Source: Bauldia sp963759235
GTDB taxonomy: Bacteria; Pseudomonadota; Alphaproteobacteria; Rhizobiales; Kaistiaceae
Assembly (NCBI GenBank): GCA_963759235.1
Contig: CAVWYO010000001.1
Span: forward strand, 496,001 to 560,000
Length of the DNA: 64,000 nucleotides
Direction of reading: 5' to 3'
In this document: in pieces, positions 8,318 through 16,585 of the stretch
Layout of the letters: every line of letters starts with the position of its first letter
How positions within the stretch are numbered: position 1 is the first letter of the stretch
Made by a program: the position numbers and the translations under genes
Notes under the pieces: model-generated
Databases searched by the model: none
Told to the model about the DNA's origin: nothing
Seen by the model: the letters and a program-made list of their open reading frames with translations, nothing else

Positions 8318-9610
8318 CTATCCCACCTTGGGGAAATAGGCGGCGGGGTCGATGCGTTCGGGCCGACCGTCGAGGCTGAGCGCCGCCAGCTCCGCCGGGG
8401 TCTCGGCGATCACCTTGCCGCGGTGGACGACGAACAGCCGGCGGGCGCGCAGCCGGATCGCCTCGACCGGATCGTGCGCCTGGAGAACGACCAAGTCGGC
8501 ATTGTTGCCGACCGCCAGCCCGTAGCCGTCGAGCTGCATGACTTTCGCGGCGTTGGTGGTGACCGCCTCGAAGCAGAAGCCCATCGCCTCGCGGCTCGTC
8601 ATCTGCGCCACATGCAGGCCCATATGGGCGACGTCGAGCATGTCGGCGCCGCCGAGCGAGTACCACGGGTCCATGCAGCAGTCCTGGCCGAAGGCGACGT
8701 TGATGCCGTAGGTCCGCATTTCCGGCACCCGCGTCATGCCGCGGCGCTTGGGGTAGGTGTCGTGGCGGCCCTGCAGCGCGATGTTGATGAGCGGGTTGGG
8801 GACGGCATGGACGCCCGCCTCGGCGATCAGCGGCAGGAGCTTGGAGACATAGTAGTTGTCCATCGAGTGCATCGAGGTGAGATGCGAGCCGGCGACCCGG
8901 CCGTTGAGCCCCAGCCGCTGCGTCTCATAGGCGAGCGCCTCGATATGGCGCGACAACGGATCGTCGGTCTCGTCGCAGTGGATGTCGACGAGCAGGCCGC
9001 GCTTTGCCGCGATCTCGCAGAGCGCACGGAGGCTGCGCGGTCCGTCCTCCATGGTGCGCTCGAAATGGGGAATGCCGCCGACCACGTCGACGCCCTTGTC
9101 GAGAGCGCGTTCGAGGTTCTTGGCGGCGTTCGGCGAGCGGTAATAGCCGTCCTGCGGGAAGGCGACGAGCTGGAGGTCGATATAGGGGGCAACCTTCCGC
9201 TTCACCGCGAGGAGCGCGTCGACCGCCGTCAGCCGGTCGTCGCAAACATCGACATGGCTGCGGATGGCGAGCAGGCCTTTCGACACGGCGAGGTCGCAAT
9301 AGCGGAGCGCCCGCTCCATCACCGCTTCCGGCGTCAGCAGCGGCTTCAATTCACCCCAGAGCGCAATCCCTTCGAGCAGAGTCCCCGACTGGTTGAGGCG
9401 TGGCAGCCCCAGCGACAACGTCGCGTCCATGTGGAAATGGACGTCGACGAAGGGCGGCGACACCAGCCGGCCTTCTGCGTCGATGACCCGCGCCGCCTCG
9501 CCGGTGATGCCCGTTTCGATCGCGGCGATCCTGCCGCCGGCGCAAGCGATGTCGACGCCGCTCCGCCCGTCGGGGAGGGTGGCGCCGCGGATGAGGAGGT
9601 CGAACGGCAA
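8318..9610 (-). CDS. Cytosine deaminase-family amidohydrolase
   Basis: A 430-residue metal-dependent amidohydrolase that aligns along its length with cytosine deaminase CodA: the metal motif VDVHFHMD (His58, His60), SGTLLEGIALWGE, RSHVDVCDDRLTA, the conserved DLQLVAFPQDG, DIHCDETDD, SHLTSMHS, and the catalytic aspartate in FGQDCCMDPWY. In E. coli CodA the last motif reads GHDDVFDPWY, so the second aspartate (Asp314 in E. coli) and the preceding histidine are replaced here. The substrate may therefore be a related pyrimidine, triazine or cyclic amide. Start is TTG at 9610 with an AGGGAAAG ribosome-binding site. It is separated by 171 bases from the sugar operon upstream. Confidence 0.8.
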   Translation of the reverse strand: MPFDLLIRGATLPDGRSGVDIACAGGRIAAIETGITGEAARVIDAEGRLVSPPFVDVHFHMDATLSLGLPRLNQSGTLLEGIALWGELKPLLTPEAVMERALRYCDLAVSKGLLAIRSHVDVCDDRLTAVDALLAVKRKVAPYIDLQLVAFPQDGYYRSPNAAKNLERALDKGVDVVGGIPHFERTMEDGPRSLRALCEIAAKRGLLVDIHCDETDDPLSRHIEALAYETQRLGLNGRVAGSHLTSMHSMDNYYVSKLLPLIAEAGVHAVPNPLINIALQGRHDTYPKRRGMTRVPEMRTYGINVAFGQDCCMDPWYSLGGADMLDVAHMGLHVAQMTSREAMGFCFEAVTTNAAKVMQLDGYGLAVGNNADLVVLQAHDPVEAIRLRARRLFVVHRGKVIAETPAELAALSLDGRPERIDPAAYFPKVG

Positions 9611-9781
9611 TCGTCTTTCCCTTGGCTGTGACGAATGAGATCATGATGGCGCGCAACTCCCTGTCCGGCCGCACGACACCAGCGCGGCCTTCCAGAAAGG
9701 CGCCGCAGCTTCGAGAATACCTCCGGCGACCCGCCTCTGGCCACTGGCCGGGCGGCGCCCGGCGGGAAATTGCCGCTTCGA

Positions 9782-10579
9782 TCAGGTTCCCCCGCTGCTC
9801 ATCGCGGCCTGATAGGCGGCAAGATGCTTCTGCTGGGCCTTGATCAACTGCTCGCGATAGACGCCGTAGATGATGTCGGTGTCGTGGAGCGTGACGCCTT
9901 CGATGGTCGGCGAGGCGAAGGTCGGCAGCTCGATGCCACGCGCCGAGAGCTCCCGGGCAGTGCGGGCGATCAATTCGTGCATGAGGATCATGGCGAGGAC
10001 GGTCGACGAGCCGGAAACCGGCCGGCTCCAGCCCTCGATCGGCACGATGGCGTCCTCGATCGGCGCGCAGGTGTCGATGACGACGTCGGCGGCGTCGGCA
10101 AGCCGCTTGCCGGAGGAATGGGTCGCCGGCTTGTCGAGGTTGTTCTTGCTGGTGACGGCGACGACGAAGAGGCCGCGCTTCTTCGCATAGAGGGCGGTAT
10201 CGATGCCGGAGGCGTTGCGGCCGCTATGGCCGAAGACGATGATCGAGTCGCCTTGGTTGAGCGGCTGCTGGTCGAGATACCGTTCGGCGTATTTCTCCGT
10301 CCGCTCCAGCCATAGAAGCTCGCGGACGCCGCCGGGGCCGAGCACGTTGTGCCACATGACCCGCGGATCGGTGAGCGGGTTGAAGCCGACGTAGCTGCCG
10401 TAGCGCGGAAAGGCCTCCTGGCAGGGCAGAACCGAGTGGCCCGACCCGTAGAGATGGATCAGTCCGCCGTTCTGCAGCGTATCGGCGAGACGGCTGGCGA
10501 CGGTATCGAGGGTCTCGGCGTTGGCCTTGGAGGCCTTGCCGATCAGGTCGACAAGGCGGCCGATGTAAAGGTCACTCAC
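9782..10579 (-). CDS. SIS-domain sugar isomerase/phosphosugar-binding protein (UPF0309 type)
   Basis: A 265-residue protein with one SIS fold: GGLIHLYGSGHS at the phosphosugar-binding turn, then SIIVFGHSGRNASGIDTALYAKKRG and VVAVTSKNNL. These proteins bind or isomerise phosphorylated sugars. Its place as last gene of the ABC/ROK/GntR operon suggests it acts on the product of the neighbouring kinase, most likely an amino-sugar phosphate. Start is GTG at 10579, with AGGAGAAG nine bases upstream. Confidence 0.8.
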   Translation of the reverse strand: MSDLYIGRLVDLIGKASKANAETLDTVASRLADTLQNGGLIHLYGSGHSVLPCQEAFPRYGSYVGFNPLTDPRVMWHNVLGPGGVRELLWLERTEKYAERYLDQQPLNQGDSIIVFGHSGRNASGIDTALYAKKRGLFVVAVTSKNNLDKPATHSSGKRLADAADVVIDTCAPIEDAIVPIEGWSRPVSGSSTVLAMILMHELIARTARELSARGIELPTFASPTIEGVTLHDTDIIYGVYREQLIKAQQKHLAAYQAAMSSGGT

Positions 10580-10605
10580 GATCTTCTCCTCTCATGCTCG
10601 AACAG

Positions 10606-11349
10606 TCAGGAACGCAGCGTCGCGCGGATCTCGTAGAGATCGCCGCGCATCAGCGAGAGGGTGAACTCGAACGGTCCCCGCCCGTCGCCGCTGATCCGCT
10701 CGATGACGAAGGCGGGCGAACCCGCCGGCACGTCGAGGAGCGCGGCGTCAGCCGTGCCCACCAGCGCGACGCGATAGACTTCATGCGCCTCCTCCGCCAC
10801 GATCCCGTATCGGGCGCGCAGGCGCTCATAGAGCGACCCCTCCGGCGGCCCGTCATCGAGAAAGCCGGGCACGCGGGCGCTCGGGATGTGCGCGGTCTGG
10901 ATGCCGATCGGGGCGCTGCCGCCGAGCCTCAGCCGGCGGATGCGGACCACCGGCGCGCCGTGGGCGATGCCGAGGGCGCCGGCAACCTCCGCCGCGGCCG
11001 GAACCACGGACAATTCGAGGAGCCGCGACCCGGCGACCAGGCCAAGCCGCGACATCTCGCCGGTGAAGCCGGTCAGCTCCCGCGTGCCGGCGACGACCGT
11101 GGCGCTTCGCACGAAGGTGCCGCGCCCGTGCTCGCGACGCAGAAGCCCGGATTCCTCGAGATTGCGGATGGCATGGCGCACGGTGATGCGGCTGACGCCG
11201 AGCAATTCGCAGAGCCGGTCCTCGGCCGGGATGCGGCTGCCGGTAGGCCATTCGCCGCTTTCGATGCGGCCGCGGATCGACTGCTCGACCTGGTGCCAGA
11301 GCGGCTCGGGCCGCCGCCGGTCGGGCTGGAGGAGAGGAAGCGCGGTCAT
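10606..11349 (-). CDS. GntR/HutC family transcriptional regulator
   Basis: A 247-residue regulator. Residues about 15-80 form the winged helix (LWHQVEQSIRGRIESGEW, PAEDRLCELLGVSRITVRHAI, LLRREHGRGTFV). The rest is a UTRA ligand-binding domain. It probably senses the sugar phosphate made in this pathway and controls the operon through the palindrome at 15410-15427. The ATG at 11349 overlaps the kinase stop by four bases, so the gene is embedded in the operon it likely regulates. The frame is open upstream but without family similarity. Confidence 0.88.
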   Translation of the reverse strand: MTALPLLQPDRRRPEPLWHQVEQSIRGRIESGEWPTGSRIPAEDRLCELLGVSRITVRHAIRNLEESGLLRREHGRGTFVRSATVVAGTRELTGFTGEMSRLGLVAGSRLLELSVVPAAAEVAGALGIAHGAPVVRIRRLRLGGSAPIGIQTAHIPSARVPGFLDDGPPEGSLYERLRARYGIVAEEAHEVYRVALVGTADAALLDVPAGSPAFVIERISGDGRGPFEFTLSLMRGDLYEIRATLRS

Positions 11350-12224
11350 CCGAGCCTCCGCCAGTCCGCCCCCGCCGTTCCGGCGACGGCGGCGCCGACC
11401 AGCGCGGCGCCTGAACCGAAGGCGCCGGGGCGGATATCGATGGCGTGGAGATGGGGCGGCAGATGCCTGCGCGCGGCATCCGCAATGCGAGGAATGAGAA
11501 TATCCGCCGCGCTCGCCACGCCGCCGGCGAAGAGGATGAGCCGAGGGTCGAGAAGCGCGACCGCCGAAGCGAGGCACGCGCCGAGCGCTTGCGCCGGCCC
11601 GTCGAGCGCGGCGAGCGCTTGCCGGTCGCCCGCCCGCGCCGCTTCGATGAGGGAAGCACCGTCGCCGCGGCCGCTATCGGCGGCGAGGCGGTCGAGGGCC
11701 CGTCCGGCGGCGACGCGCTCCAGCCATCCGCTGCGGTCATCGCCGGCGTCGCTGAGGTCGGCCACGGCCCAGCCGAACGAGCACGCGCCGCCACGGGCGC
11801 CGCGGACGATGCGACCGTCGGCCAGCACCGCGGACCCGATACCGGTGCCGACGGCAAGAAGGATTGCGTCGGCTACGCCCTTGGCGGCGCCGTGGGTCGC
11901 TTCGGCGAGCAGGGCGATCTGCGCATCGTTGCCGAGGGCGACGGGCAGGCCGTCGAAGACGTTGACAAGCTCGACTCCGTCGAGCCACGGGAGGTTGGGG
12001 ATCCAGACCGAGCGCGTCCCGTCGACGAGACCGGGAACGGCGATCCCGACCCGGCTCACATCATCGACGGCGCCGAGCAAGCGCTTTGCCTCCGTCCGGA
12101 AAGATAGGAGGTCCGGCGGTGCCGGCCAGTCGCCGAGCTTCTGAAGCGCGGTCGGATCGCCGAGCGGTGCGACCGCGGCGCGGAGCCGGGTTCCGCCGAG
12201 GTCGATGGCGAGGACGCGGCTCAT
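11346..12224 (-). CDS. ROK-family sugar kinase
   Basis: A 292-residue kinase with the ATP-binding DLGGT motif at residues 8-12, GIAVPGLVDG, the catalytic region VALGNDAQIALLAE (Asp acts as base), the glycine-rich phosphate loop AVGTGIGSAV, and ILFAGGVASA near the C-terminus. It lacks the usual ROK zinc-binding EGH/CxCGxxGC segment: the equivalent stretch reads GGACSFGWAV. It should phosphorylate the sugar imported by the adjacent ABC permeases. It overlaps both neighbours by four bases. Confidence 0.82.
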   Translation of the reverse strand: MSRVLAIDLGGTRLRAAVAPLGDPTALQKLGDWPAPPDLLSFRTEAKRLLGAVDDVSRVGIAVPGLVDGTRSVWIPNLPWLDGVELVNVFDGLPVALGNDAQIALLAEATHGAAKGVADAILLAVGTGIGSAVLADGRIVRGARGGACSFGWAVADLSDAGDDRSGWLERVAAGRALDRLAADSGRGDGASLIEAARAGDRQALAALDGPAQALGACLASAVALLDPRLILFAGGVASAADILIPRIADAARRHLPPHLHAIDIRPGAFGSGAALVGAAVAGTAGADWRRLG

Positions 12225-13108
12225 CCCTTGATCCCCGCGGCGACCATGCTGGCGACGAAGAAGCGTTGCAGAAAGGCGAAGAGCACCAGCGGCGGCAGCA
12301 CCGCCATGGTCGCCCCGGCCATGACCAGGTTGGTGTTCATGGCGCCGCGGTTGTAGCTGAGCAGCCGGCTGAGGCTGAGGACGATCGGATAGGCGTCGTT
12401 GTTCCCCTGCAGGATGGTCAACGGCCACAGATAGCTGTTCCAGTGATAGACGAAGGCGAAGAGCGCCAGCGCCGCGATGGCCGGCGCCACCTCCGGCGCG
12501 ACGATCTGGAAGACGATGCGCAGCTCCGAGGCGCCGTCGAGGCGGGCCGCCTCGATCAACTCGTCCGGCACCCCGAGGATGAACTGGCGGAGCAGGAAGA
12601 TGCCGAAGGCGTTGGCGAGGTTGGGGACGATGACCCCGGCGAGACTCCCGTCGAGGCCGAGGAGGGAAACCATGCGATAAAGCGGGATCAGGGTCACGAT
12701 CGGCGGCAGGAACATGGCGGCGATCATGCCGCCGAAGATCAGCCCGCGTCCCTTGAACCGGTACTTGGCGAAGGCGAAGCCGGCCATCAGGCTGGTGACG
12801 ATGATGCCGATCGTCGTGACGCCGGCGATGATCGCCGAATTGACGAAGGAGCGACCGGCGGTGATGACGCCGGAAACCTGGTCATAGGCGGCGAGCGACG
12901 GCGAGCCGGGAAACCACACCGGCGGCGTCTGCATGGTCTCTGCCGGTGTCTTCAGGCTCGACAGCACCATCCACGCCAACGGAAAGGATGCGGCGACGGC
13001 GGCGACGATCATCAGGACGAGAAGGGCCACCTTCGACCCGTCGGGCCAGCGCGGCCGGCCAAACTTCGCCAGGCGAGCGTTGCCGGCAAGGGAAGCGGCG
13101 CCGGTCAT
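12221..13108 (-). CDS. ABC sugar transporter permease (MalG/CUT1 type)
   Basis: A 295-residue inner-membrane protein with six predicted membrane helices. The ATPase-contact EAA loop reads ELIEAARLDGASELRIVFQIVAPEVAPAI, typical of the second permease of carbohydrate (CUT1) importers. It forms the channel with the permease encoded by the next gene upstream. Start at 13108 overlaps that gene's stop by four bases. Confidence 0.92.
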   Translation of the reverse strand: MTGAASLAGNARLAKFGRPRWPDGSKVALLVLMIVAAVAASFPLAWMVLSSLKTPAETMQTPPVWFPGSPSLAAYDQVSGVITAGRSFVNSAIIAGVTTIGIIVTSLMAGFAFAKYRFKGRGLIFGGMIAAMFLPPIVTLIPLYRMVSLLGLDGSLAGVIVPNLANAFGIFLLRQFILGVPDELIEAARLDGASELRIVFQIVAPEVAPAIAALALFAFVYHWNSYLWPLTILQGNNDAYPIVLSLSRLLSYNRGAMNTNLVMAGATMAVLPPLVLFAFLQRFFVASMVAAGIKG

Positions 13109-13998
13109 TGGTCGTCGGCCTTGCGGGCCAGCGCGAACAAGGCGACCACCGTGACGATCAGGGTCAGCAGGAGCATCACCGCCATCGCCGAGCCGAGGCC
13201 GCCCTGGGCGCGCTCGATGCCGACCCGGCGGATGTGGAAGGTGAGCACATTGGTCGAGCCGACCGGGCCGCCCTGGGTGATCAGCACCACCGGCTCGAAC
13301 ACCTGGACGGCGTTGATCAGGCAGATCACGGCGCTGAACAGCAACGCCCGCCTGAGCAGCGGCAGCGTGATCCGCCAGAAGATCTGGAAGGCGTTGCCGC
13401 CGTCGACCCGCGCCGCGTCGTAGAGCGACTGCGGAATCTGGGTCAGCCCGGCGACGATCAGCACGGTGAAATAGCCGACCTGCTGCCAGACATTGAGGTA
13501 GACCAGCGACACCAGCGCGGTATCGGGCGAGGAAAGCCACGGCTGCGGCCCGATGCCGATCCAGCCGAGCATCTGGTTGAACGGCCCCTCGGTCGGCGAG
13601 TAGAGCTTCGACCAGACGAGAGCGACGGCGATCGACGGCACCATGTAGGTCGAAAAGAGGATCGTGCGCAGCACTTCGCCGCCCCACACCCGGGTCTGAT
13701 AGACCAGAAGCCCCAACAGGACGGAGAGCGGCAGGATGATGGCGATCGACAACGCCGCATAGACGCCGGTGTTGAGAAAGGCGCCCTTGAAGTCGCGGCC
13801 GACCGAGGTCGCGCCGAAGATGTCCTGGAAATTCCGCAGGCCGACGAAGCGCGCCGTGTCGAAGGCGGTCTGGGTGGACCATTCGTGGAACGACAGCCAT
13901 ACGGTCAGGGCGATCGGCACCAGGACGAACACGGAGATCAGCCCGGCGCTCGGCCCGAGGAACCCGACGACGCGTAAGTGCCGGTGCAGCCGCTGCAT
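13105..13998 (-). CDS. ABC sugar transporter permease (MalF/CUT1 type)
   Basis: A 297-residue permease with six membrane helices. It opens FLGPSAGLISVFVLVPIALTVWLSF, and its EAA loop is SLYDAARVDGGNAFQIFWRITLPLLRRAL. It is the first permease of a CUT1 importer that works with the upstream binding protein. No MalK-type ATPase gene is present in the operon or window, so a shared ATPase elsewhere must energise it. Confidence 0.92.
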   Translation of the reverse strand: MQRLHRHLRVVGFLGPSAGLISVFVLVPIALTVWLSFHEWSTQTAFDTARFVGLRNFQDIFGATSVGRDFKGAFLNTGVYAALSIAIILPLSVLLGLLVYQTRVWGGEVLRTILFSTYMVPSIAVALVWSKLYSPTEGPFNQMLGWIGIGPQPWLSSPDTALVSLVYLNVWQQVGYFTVLIVAGLTQIPQSLYDAARVDGGNAFQIFWRITLPLLRRALLFSAVICLINAVQVFEPVVLITQGGPVGSTNVLTFHIRRVGIERAQGGLGSAMAVMLLLTLIVTVVALFALARKADDQ

Positions 13999-14021
13999 GT
14001 GATTCTTCTGTGGCGTGGGTA

Positions 14022-14052
14022 TCCGGCGGAAGCGCTGCCCGCTCCCGCCGGA
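14022..14052 (-). promoter_or_regulatory. Intercistronic stem-loop between binding-protein and permease genes
   Basis: TCCGGCGGAAGCG (14022-14034), a five-base loop, and CGCTCCCGCCGGA (14040-14052), pairing over 13 positions with one mismatch that would be a wobble pair on one strand. It occupies most of the 75-base gap after the binding-protein stop. By analogy with malE-malF, it probably stabilises the upstream mRNA or trims readthrough so that binding protein is made in excess. Confidence 0.6.
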
Positions 14053-14073
14053 ACTCTATTTCCGATTCTGCCG

Positions 14074-15375
14074 CTACTGCGCGGCGCGTTTCAGGATCTC
14101 GACCGCGTCGGTCTGGGCGTTCGCCTGTGCCTCGGCGGCGGTCGCCTTGCCGTACTGGATCGCCTCGAGCTGCAGCTGCAGAGCCTCGGTGAATTCCTGA
14201 CCGCCGAGAACGACCGGGAAGGGACGCGCATCGGCAAGAACGTCGACATAGCCGGCGAGGAACGGGGTCGCCAGCCGGTCGGCGAAGGCCTTCACGTCCG
14301 ATGTCCGCGACGGCAGGATGCCCATCGATATCAGGATGTCGCCCATGGCGCTGGCGCCGTTCGGACCCGAAGTCGGTCCGTTCAGCCAATCGAGGAATGC
14401 GAAGGCCGCGTCCTGTTCGGCCTGGGTGGCGCTGGCGTTGACGATCGTCATCCACGAATAGGAGATCGACCGCGACTTGTCGCCGGACGGCCCGACCGGG
14501 ATCGGCGCGGTGGCGACATCCGAGAAGGAATCGCCCATGCCGGCCTTGAGGGCGCTCTCCCACCAGTTGGCCATGATGATCATGCCGGTCTTGCCGGAGA
14601 CGAAATTGTCAAGGAACGGGCCGGTGGTATTGGCGTCGGCGGTCGCCATCTGGGGGTTGGAGTAGCCTTCCTTGATCAGCTTCGCGTAGAGATCGAAGGT
14701 CTGGGTGGCCTGCTCGGTGTCGAGCGTCGGCTTGCCGTCGACGATCAGCGCGCCGCCGTTCGAGGCGAGCAACGAGGCGAAGGGATGAACGACCCCCGCC
14801 GCCCATGAGTTGATCATGCCGAAACCCTGCTGGGTGATGGTGTCCCCGTCGCGCTTGGTCAGCTTGGCGGCGGCATCGAGGAACTCGTCCCAGGTCTTCG
14901 GCGCCGCGGCGATGCCGGCCTCGGCGAACAGCTTCTTGTTGTAGTTCAGGGCATATACGTCGATCTCGTTGGGGAAACCGTAGAGCGTGCCGTCGACGCT
15001 TGCCGCGCTGACGACGCCGGCGGGCCATGCCGCGGTCACCCCGCTCGCCTTGTCGGACGGGATCGGCGCGACGAGCTTGTCGCGCACCAGCTCCGGCAGC
15101 CAGAGATCGTAAATGCCGGCAATCGTCGCCCCGCCGGAACTGCCGCCCTGCGAGCGGAGCGTCGTCAACAGGTCGCCGAAGGGGACGGCGCGGACCTCGA
15201 CGGTGACGTCGGGGTTGGCCTTCTTGTATGCGGCGGCGGCGGCGTCGAGCTTGGCGACGGTCTCGGGCGGCCAATGGGTCAGAAACGAAATGGTGACCGG
15301 GTCGGCGGCGGCCGCTTCCGCGAAAAGAAAGGCGGCGGCGCCGAGGGCGGCCGCAATGACGGTACGCGCGCTCAT
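14074..15375 (-). CDS. Extracellular sugar-binding protein of ABC importer
   Basis: A 433-residue family-1 solute-binding protein with a signal peptide (MSARTVIAAALGAAAFLFAEAAAA). Typical features are ISFLTHWPPETVAKLDAAAAAY, the hinge segment GTLYGFPNEIDVYALNYNKKLF, and MANWWESAL. It captures a carbohydrate in the periplasm for the two permeases downstream. The ATG at 15375 is preceded by GGAGGAGAG. It is first in the operon, directly under the palindromic operator. Confidence 0.92.
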   Translation of the reverse strand: MSARTVIAAALGAAAFLFAEAAAADPVTISFLTHWPPETVAKLDAAAAAYKKANPDVTVEVRAVPFGDLLTTLRSQGGSSGGATIAGIYDLWLPELVRDKLVAPIPSDKASGVTAAWPAGVVSAASVDGTLYGFPNEIDVYALNYNKKLFAEAGIAAAPKTWDEFLDAAAKLTKRDGDTITQQGFGMINSWAAGVVHPFASLLASNGGALIVDGKPTLDTEQATQTFDLYAKLIKEGYSNPQMATADANTTGPFLDNFVSGKTGMIIMANWWESALKAGMGDSFSDVATAPIPVGPSGDKSRSISYSWMTIVNASATQAEQDAAFAFLDWLNGPTSGPNGASAMGDILISMGILPSRTSDVKAFADRLATPFLAGYVDVLADARPFPVVLGGQEFTEALQLQLEAIQYGKATAAEAQANAQTDAVEILKRAAQ

Positions 15376-15409
15376 CTGCTCTCCTCCAGGATACGGATGG
15401 TTTGACGTA

Positions 15410-15427
15410 ATGACGTTATAACGACAT
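15410..15427 (-). promoter_or_regulatory. Palindromic operator of the sugar operon
   Basis: ATGACGTTATAACGACAT is an 18-base dyad with a single mismatched pair, centred on GTTATAAC, 35 bases upstream of the binding-protein start. Size and position suit a GntR/HutC-type dimer, and a GntR gene lies in the same operon. The pairing is an inference. Confidence 0.6.
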
Positions 15428-15550
15428 ATCGTCGCTGGCAAGAGAGTCCGTGCGCCGTGGCCGCCTAGCTTTCGGGACCCGCGCCTGGATCGTCGACCGG
15501 CGTTAGCGCTGGTCCTTCGGCTGGCCGAATGGCTTACCCCGCGGTCGCGG

Positions 15551-16585
15551 TCATCGTCTCGCCGGCTCGGGCAGGATGAGATGACTGTCGCCGAACTCGT
15601 GCCAGAGATAGGCGGCGCGCGCCGCCCGATCATACGCTTCGCGAATCAGGTCCTCGCCGGCCACCGCATGGAGCATCGAAAGGTGGCTCGCCTGGGGATC
15701 GTGGAAGCCGGTGATCAGCCCGTCGACGGCGAAGACGCGCCGGCCGGGATGGACGAACAGCCGGGTGAAGCCCTCGGCGGCGCGGAGCCTTGCGCCGTCC
15801 CATGCCGTCTCCAGGGCTCGCACGACGGTCGTCCCGACCGCAATGACCGGGCGGCCCTGGCGACGGGCATCATTCACCGCGCGCGCCGTGCGGGCCGACA
15901 CCGAGAACGCCTCGGGATAGGGCACCGACGCGTCGGCCTCGAGGCTTGACACCCCGGTGTGGAGTTCGATGGGCACGACGTGCACGTTCCGGGCGCCGAG
16001 ATCGTCGAGGACTCTCCTTGTGAACGGCCGGCCGGCGGACGGCATCTCGGCACTCCCCGGCATTTCCGCGAAGATCGTCTGATAAGCCGACAGCGGCGGG
16101 AAAGGCGGCTCGATGTAGCCGTAGCGGATCGGTTCGCCGTCGATGGCCATCGCCATCTCGACGTTGCCGTCGAACGCCACGAACCACAGGCGCGGCAGCC
16201 CCGGAAAGGGCGCCACCAGGCGGGCCGGCAGGCCGGCGGCTTCGAAGGTCTCGCCGGCCTGGAGCGGCAGGGGACCGGGGCGGGCCGCGTCCCATCGTGG
16301 CTCCGCAAGCCACAGCCGCCCGCCGTACCGCGTCGACAGGTTCAGCATGAACGCCCCGAAGCGGGCGGTGGCCGGCAGGCTCGCCGGCAGCGTGGCGCTG
16401 GAGTTGACGACGAGCAATGTTCCCGGCGCGAGGAAATACGGCAGGTCGCGGAACGCGGCATGCTCGTGACCCCGTCGGCTGCTCACCAGCAGGCGCACCT
16501 CGTCGCGGTCGAGTCCACGCGCCTCCGGCGGCTCGGTCGCCGCCTGTCCCGGACGCCAATCGGCGAGAAGCGATCCGGCCCTCAT
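15551..16585 (-). CDS. QueA-like protein (S-adenosylmethionine:tRNA ribosyltransferase-isomerase family), divergent
   Basis: A 344-residue protein. The C-terminal half matches QueA: VIAVGTTVVRALETAW, the GFTRLFVHPG stretch, VDGLITGFHDPQASHLSMLHAVAG and the tail YLWHEFGDSHLI. QueA transfers the ribosyl part of SAM to preQ1 in tRNA during queuosine synthesis. The HVGAGTF signature of true QueA is replaced by HTGVSSLE, and the N-terminal part is variable, so this is probably a paralog with another substrate. It overlaps the SDR stop by four bases (ATGA), so the two are translationally coupled. The start at 16585 gives the natural opening RAGSLLADWRPG. Confidence 0.75.
   Translation of the reverse strand: MRAGSLLADWRPGQAATEPPEARGLDRDEVRLLVSSRRGHEHAAFRDLPYFLAPGTLLVVNSSATLPASLPATARFGAFMLNLSTRYGGRLWLAEPRWDAARPGPLPLQAGETFEAAGLPARLVAPFPGLPRLWFVAFDGNVEMAMAIDGEPIRYGYIEPPFPPLSAYQTIFAEMPGSAEMPSAGRPFTRRVLDDLGARNVHVVPIELHTGVSSLEADASVPYPEAFSVSARTARAVNDARRQGRPVIAVGTTVVRALETAWDGARLRAAEGFTRLFVHPGRRVFAVDGLITGFHDPQASHLSMLHAVAGEDLIREAYDRAARAAYLWHEFGDSHLILPEPARR

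Noticed and set aside
6840..8339. 499-codon forward open frame
   Set aside because: Antisense to the SLOG-like gene. Composition is shadow-like and no motif is present.
12086..13423. 445-codon forward open frame
   Set aside because: Antisense to the sugar permease genes; rich in Asp/Arg/Gln with no domain.
14074..15633. Upstream-extended start for the sugar-binding protein
   Set aside because: The extension would put the operator in coding sequence and remove the signal peptide from the N-terminus.
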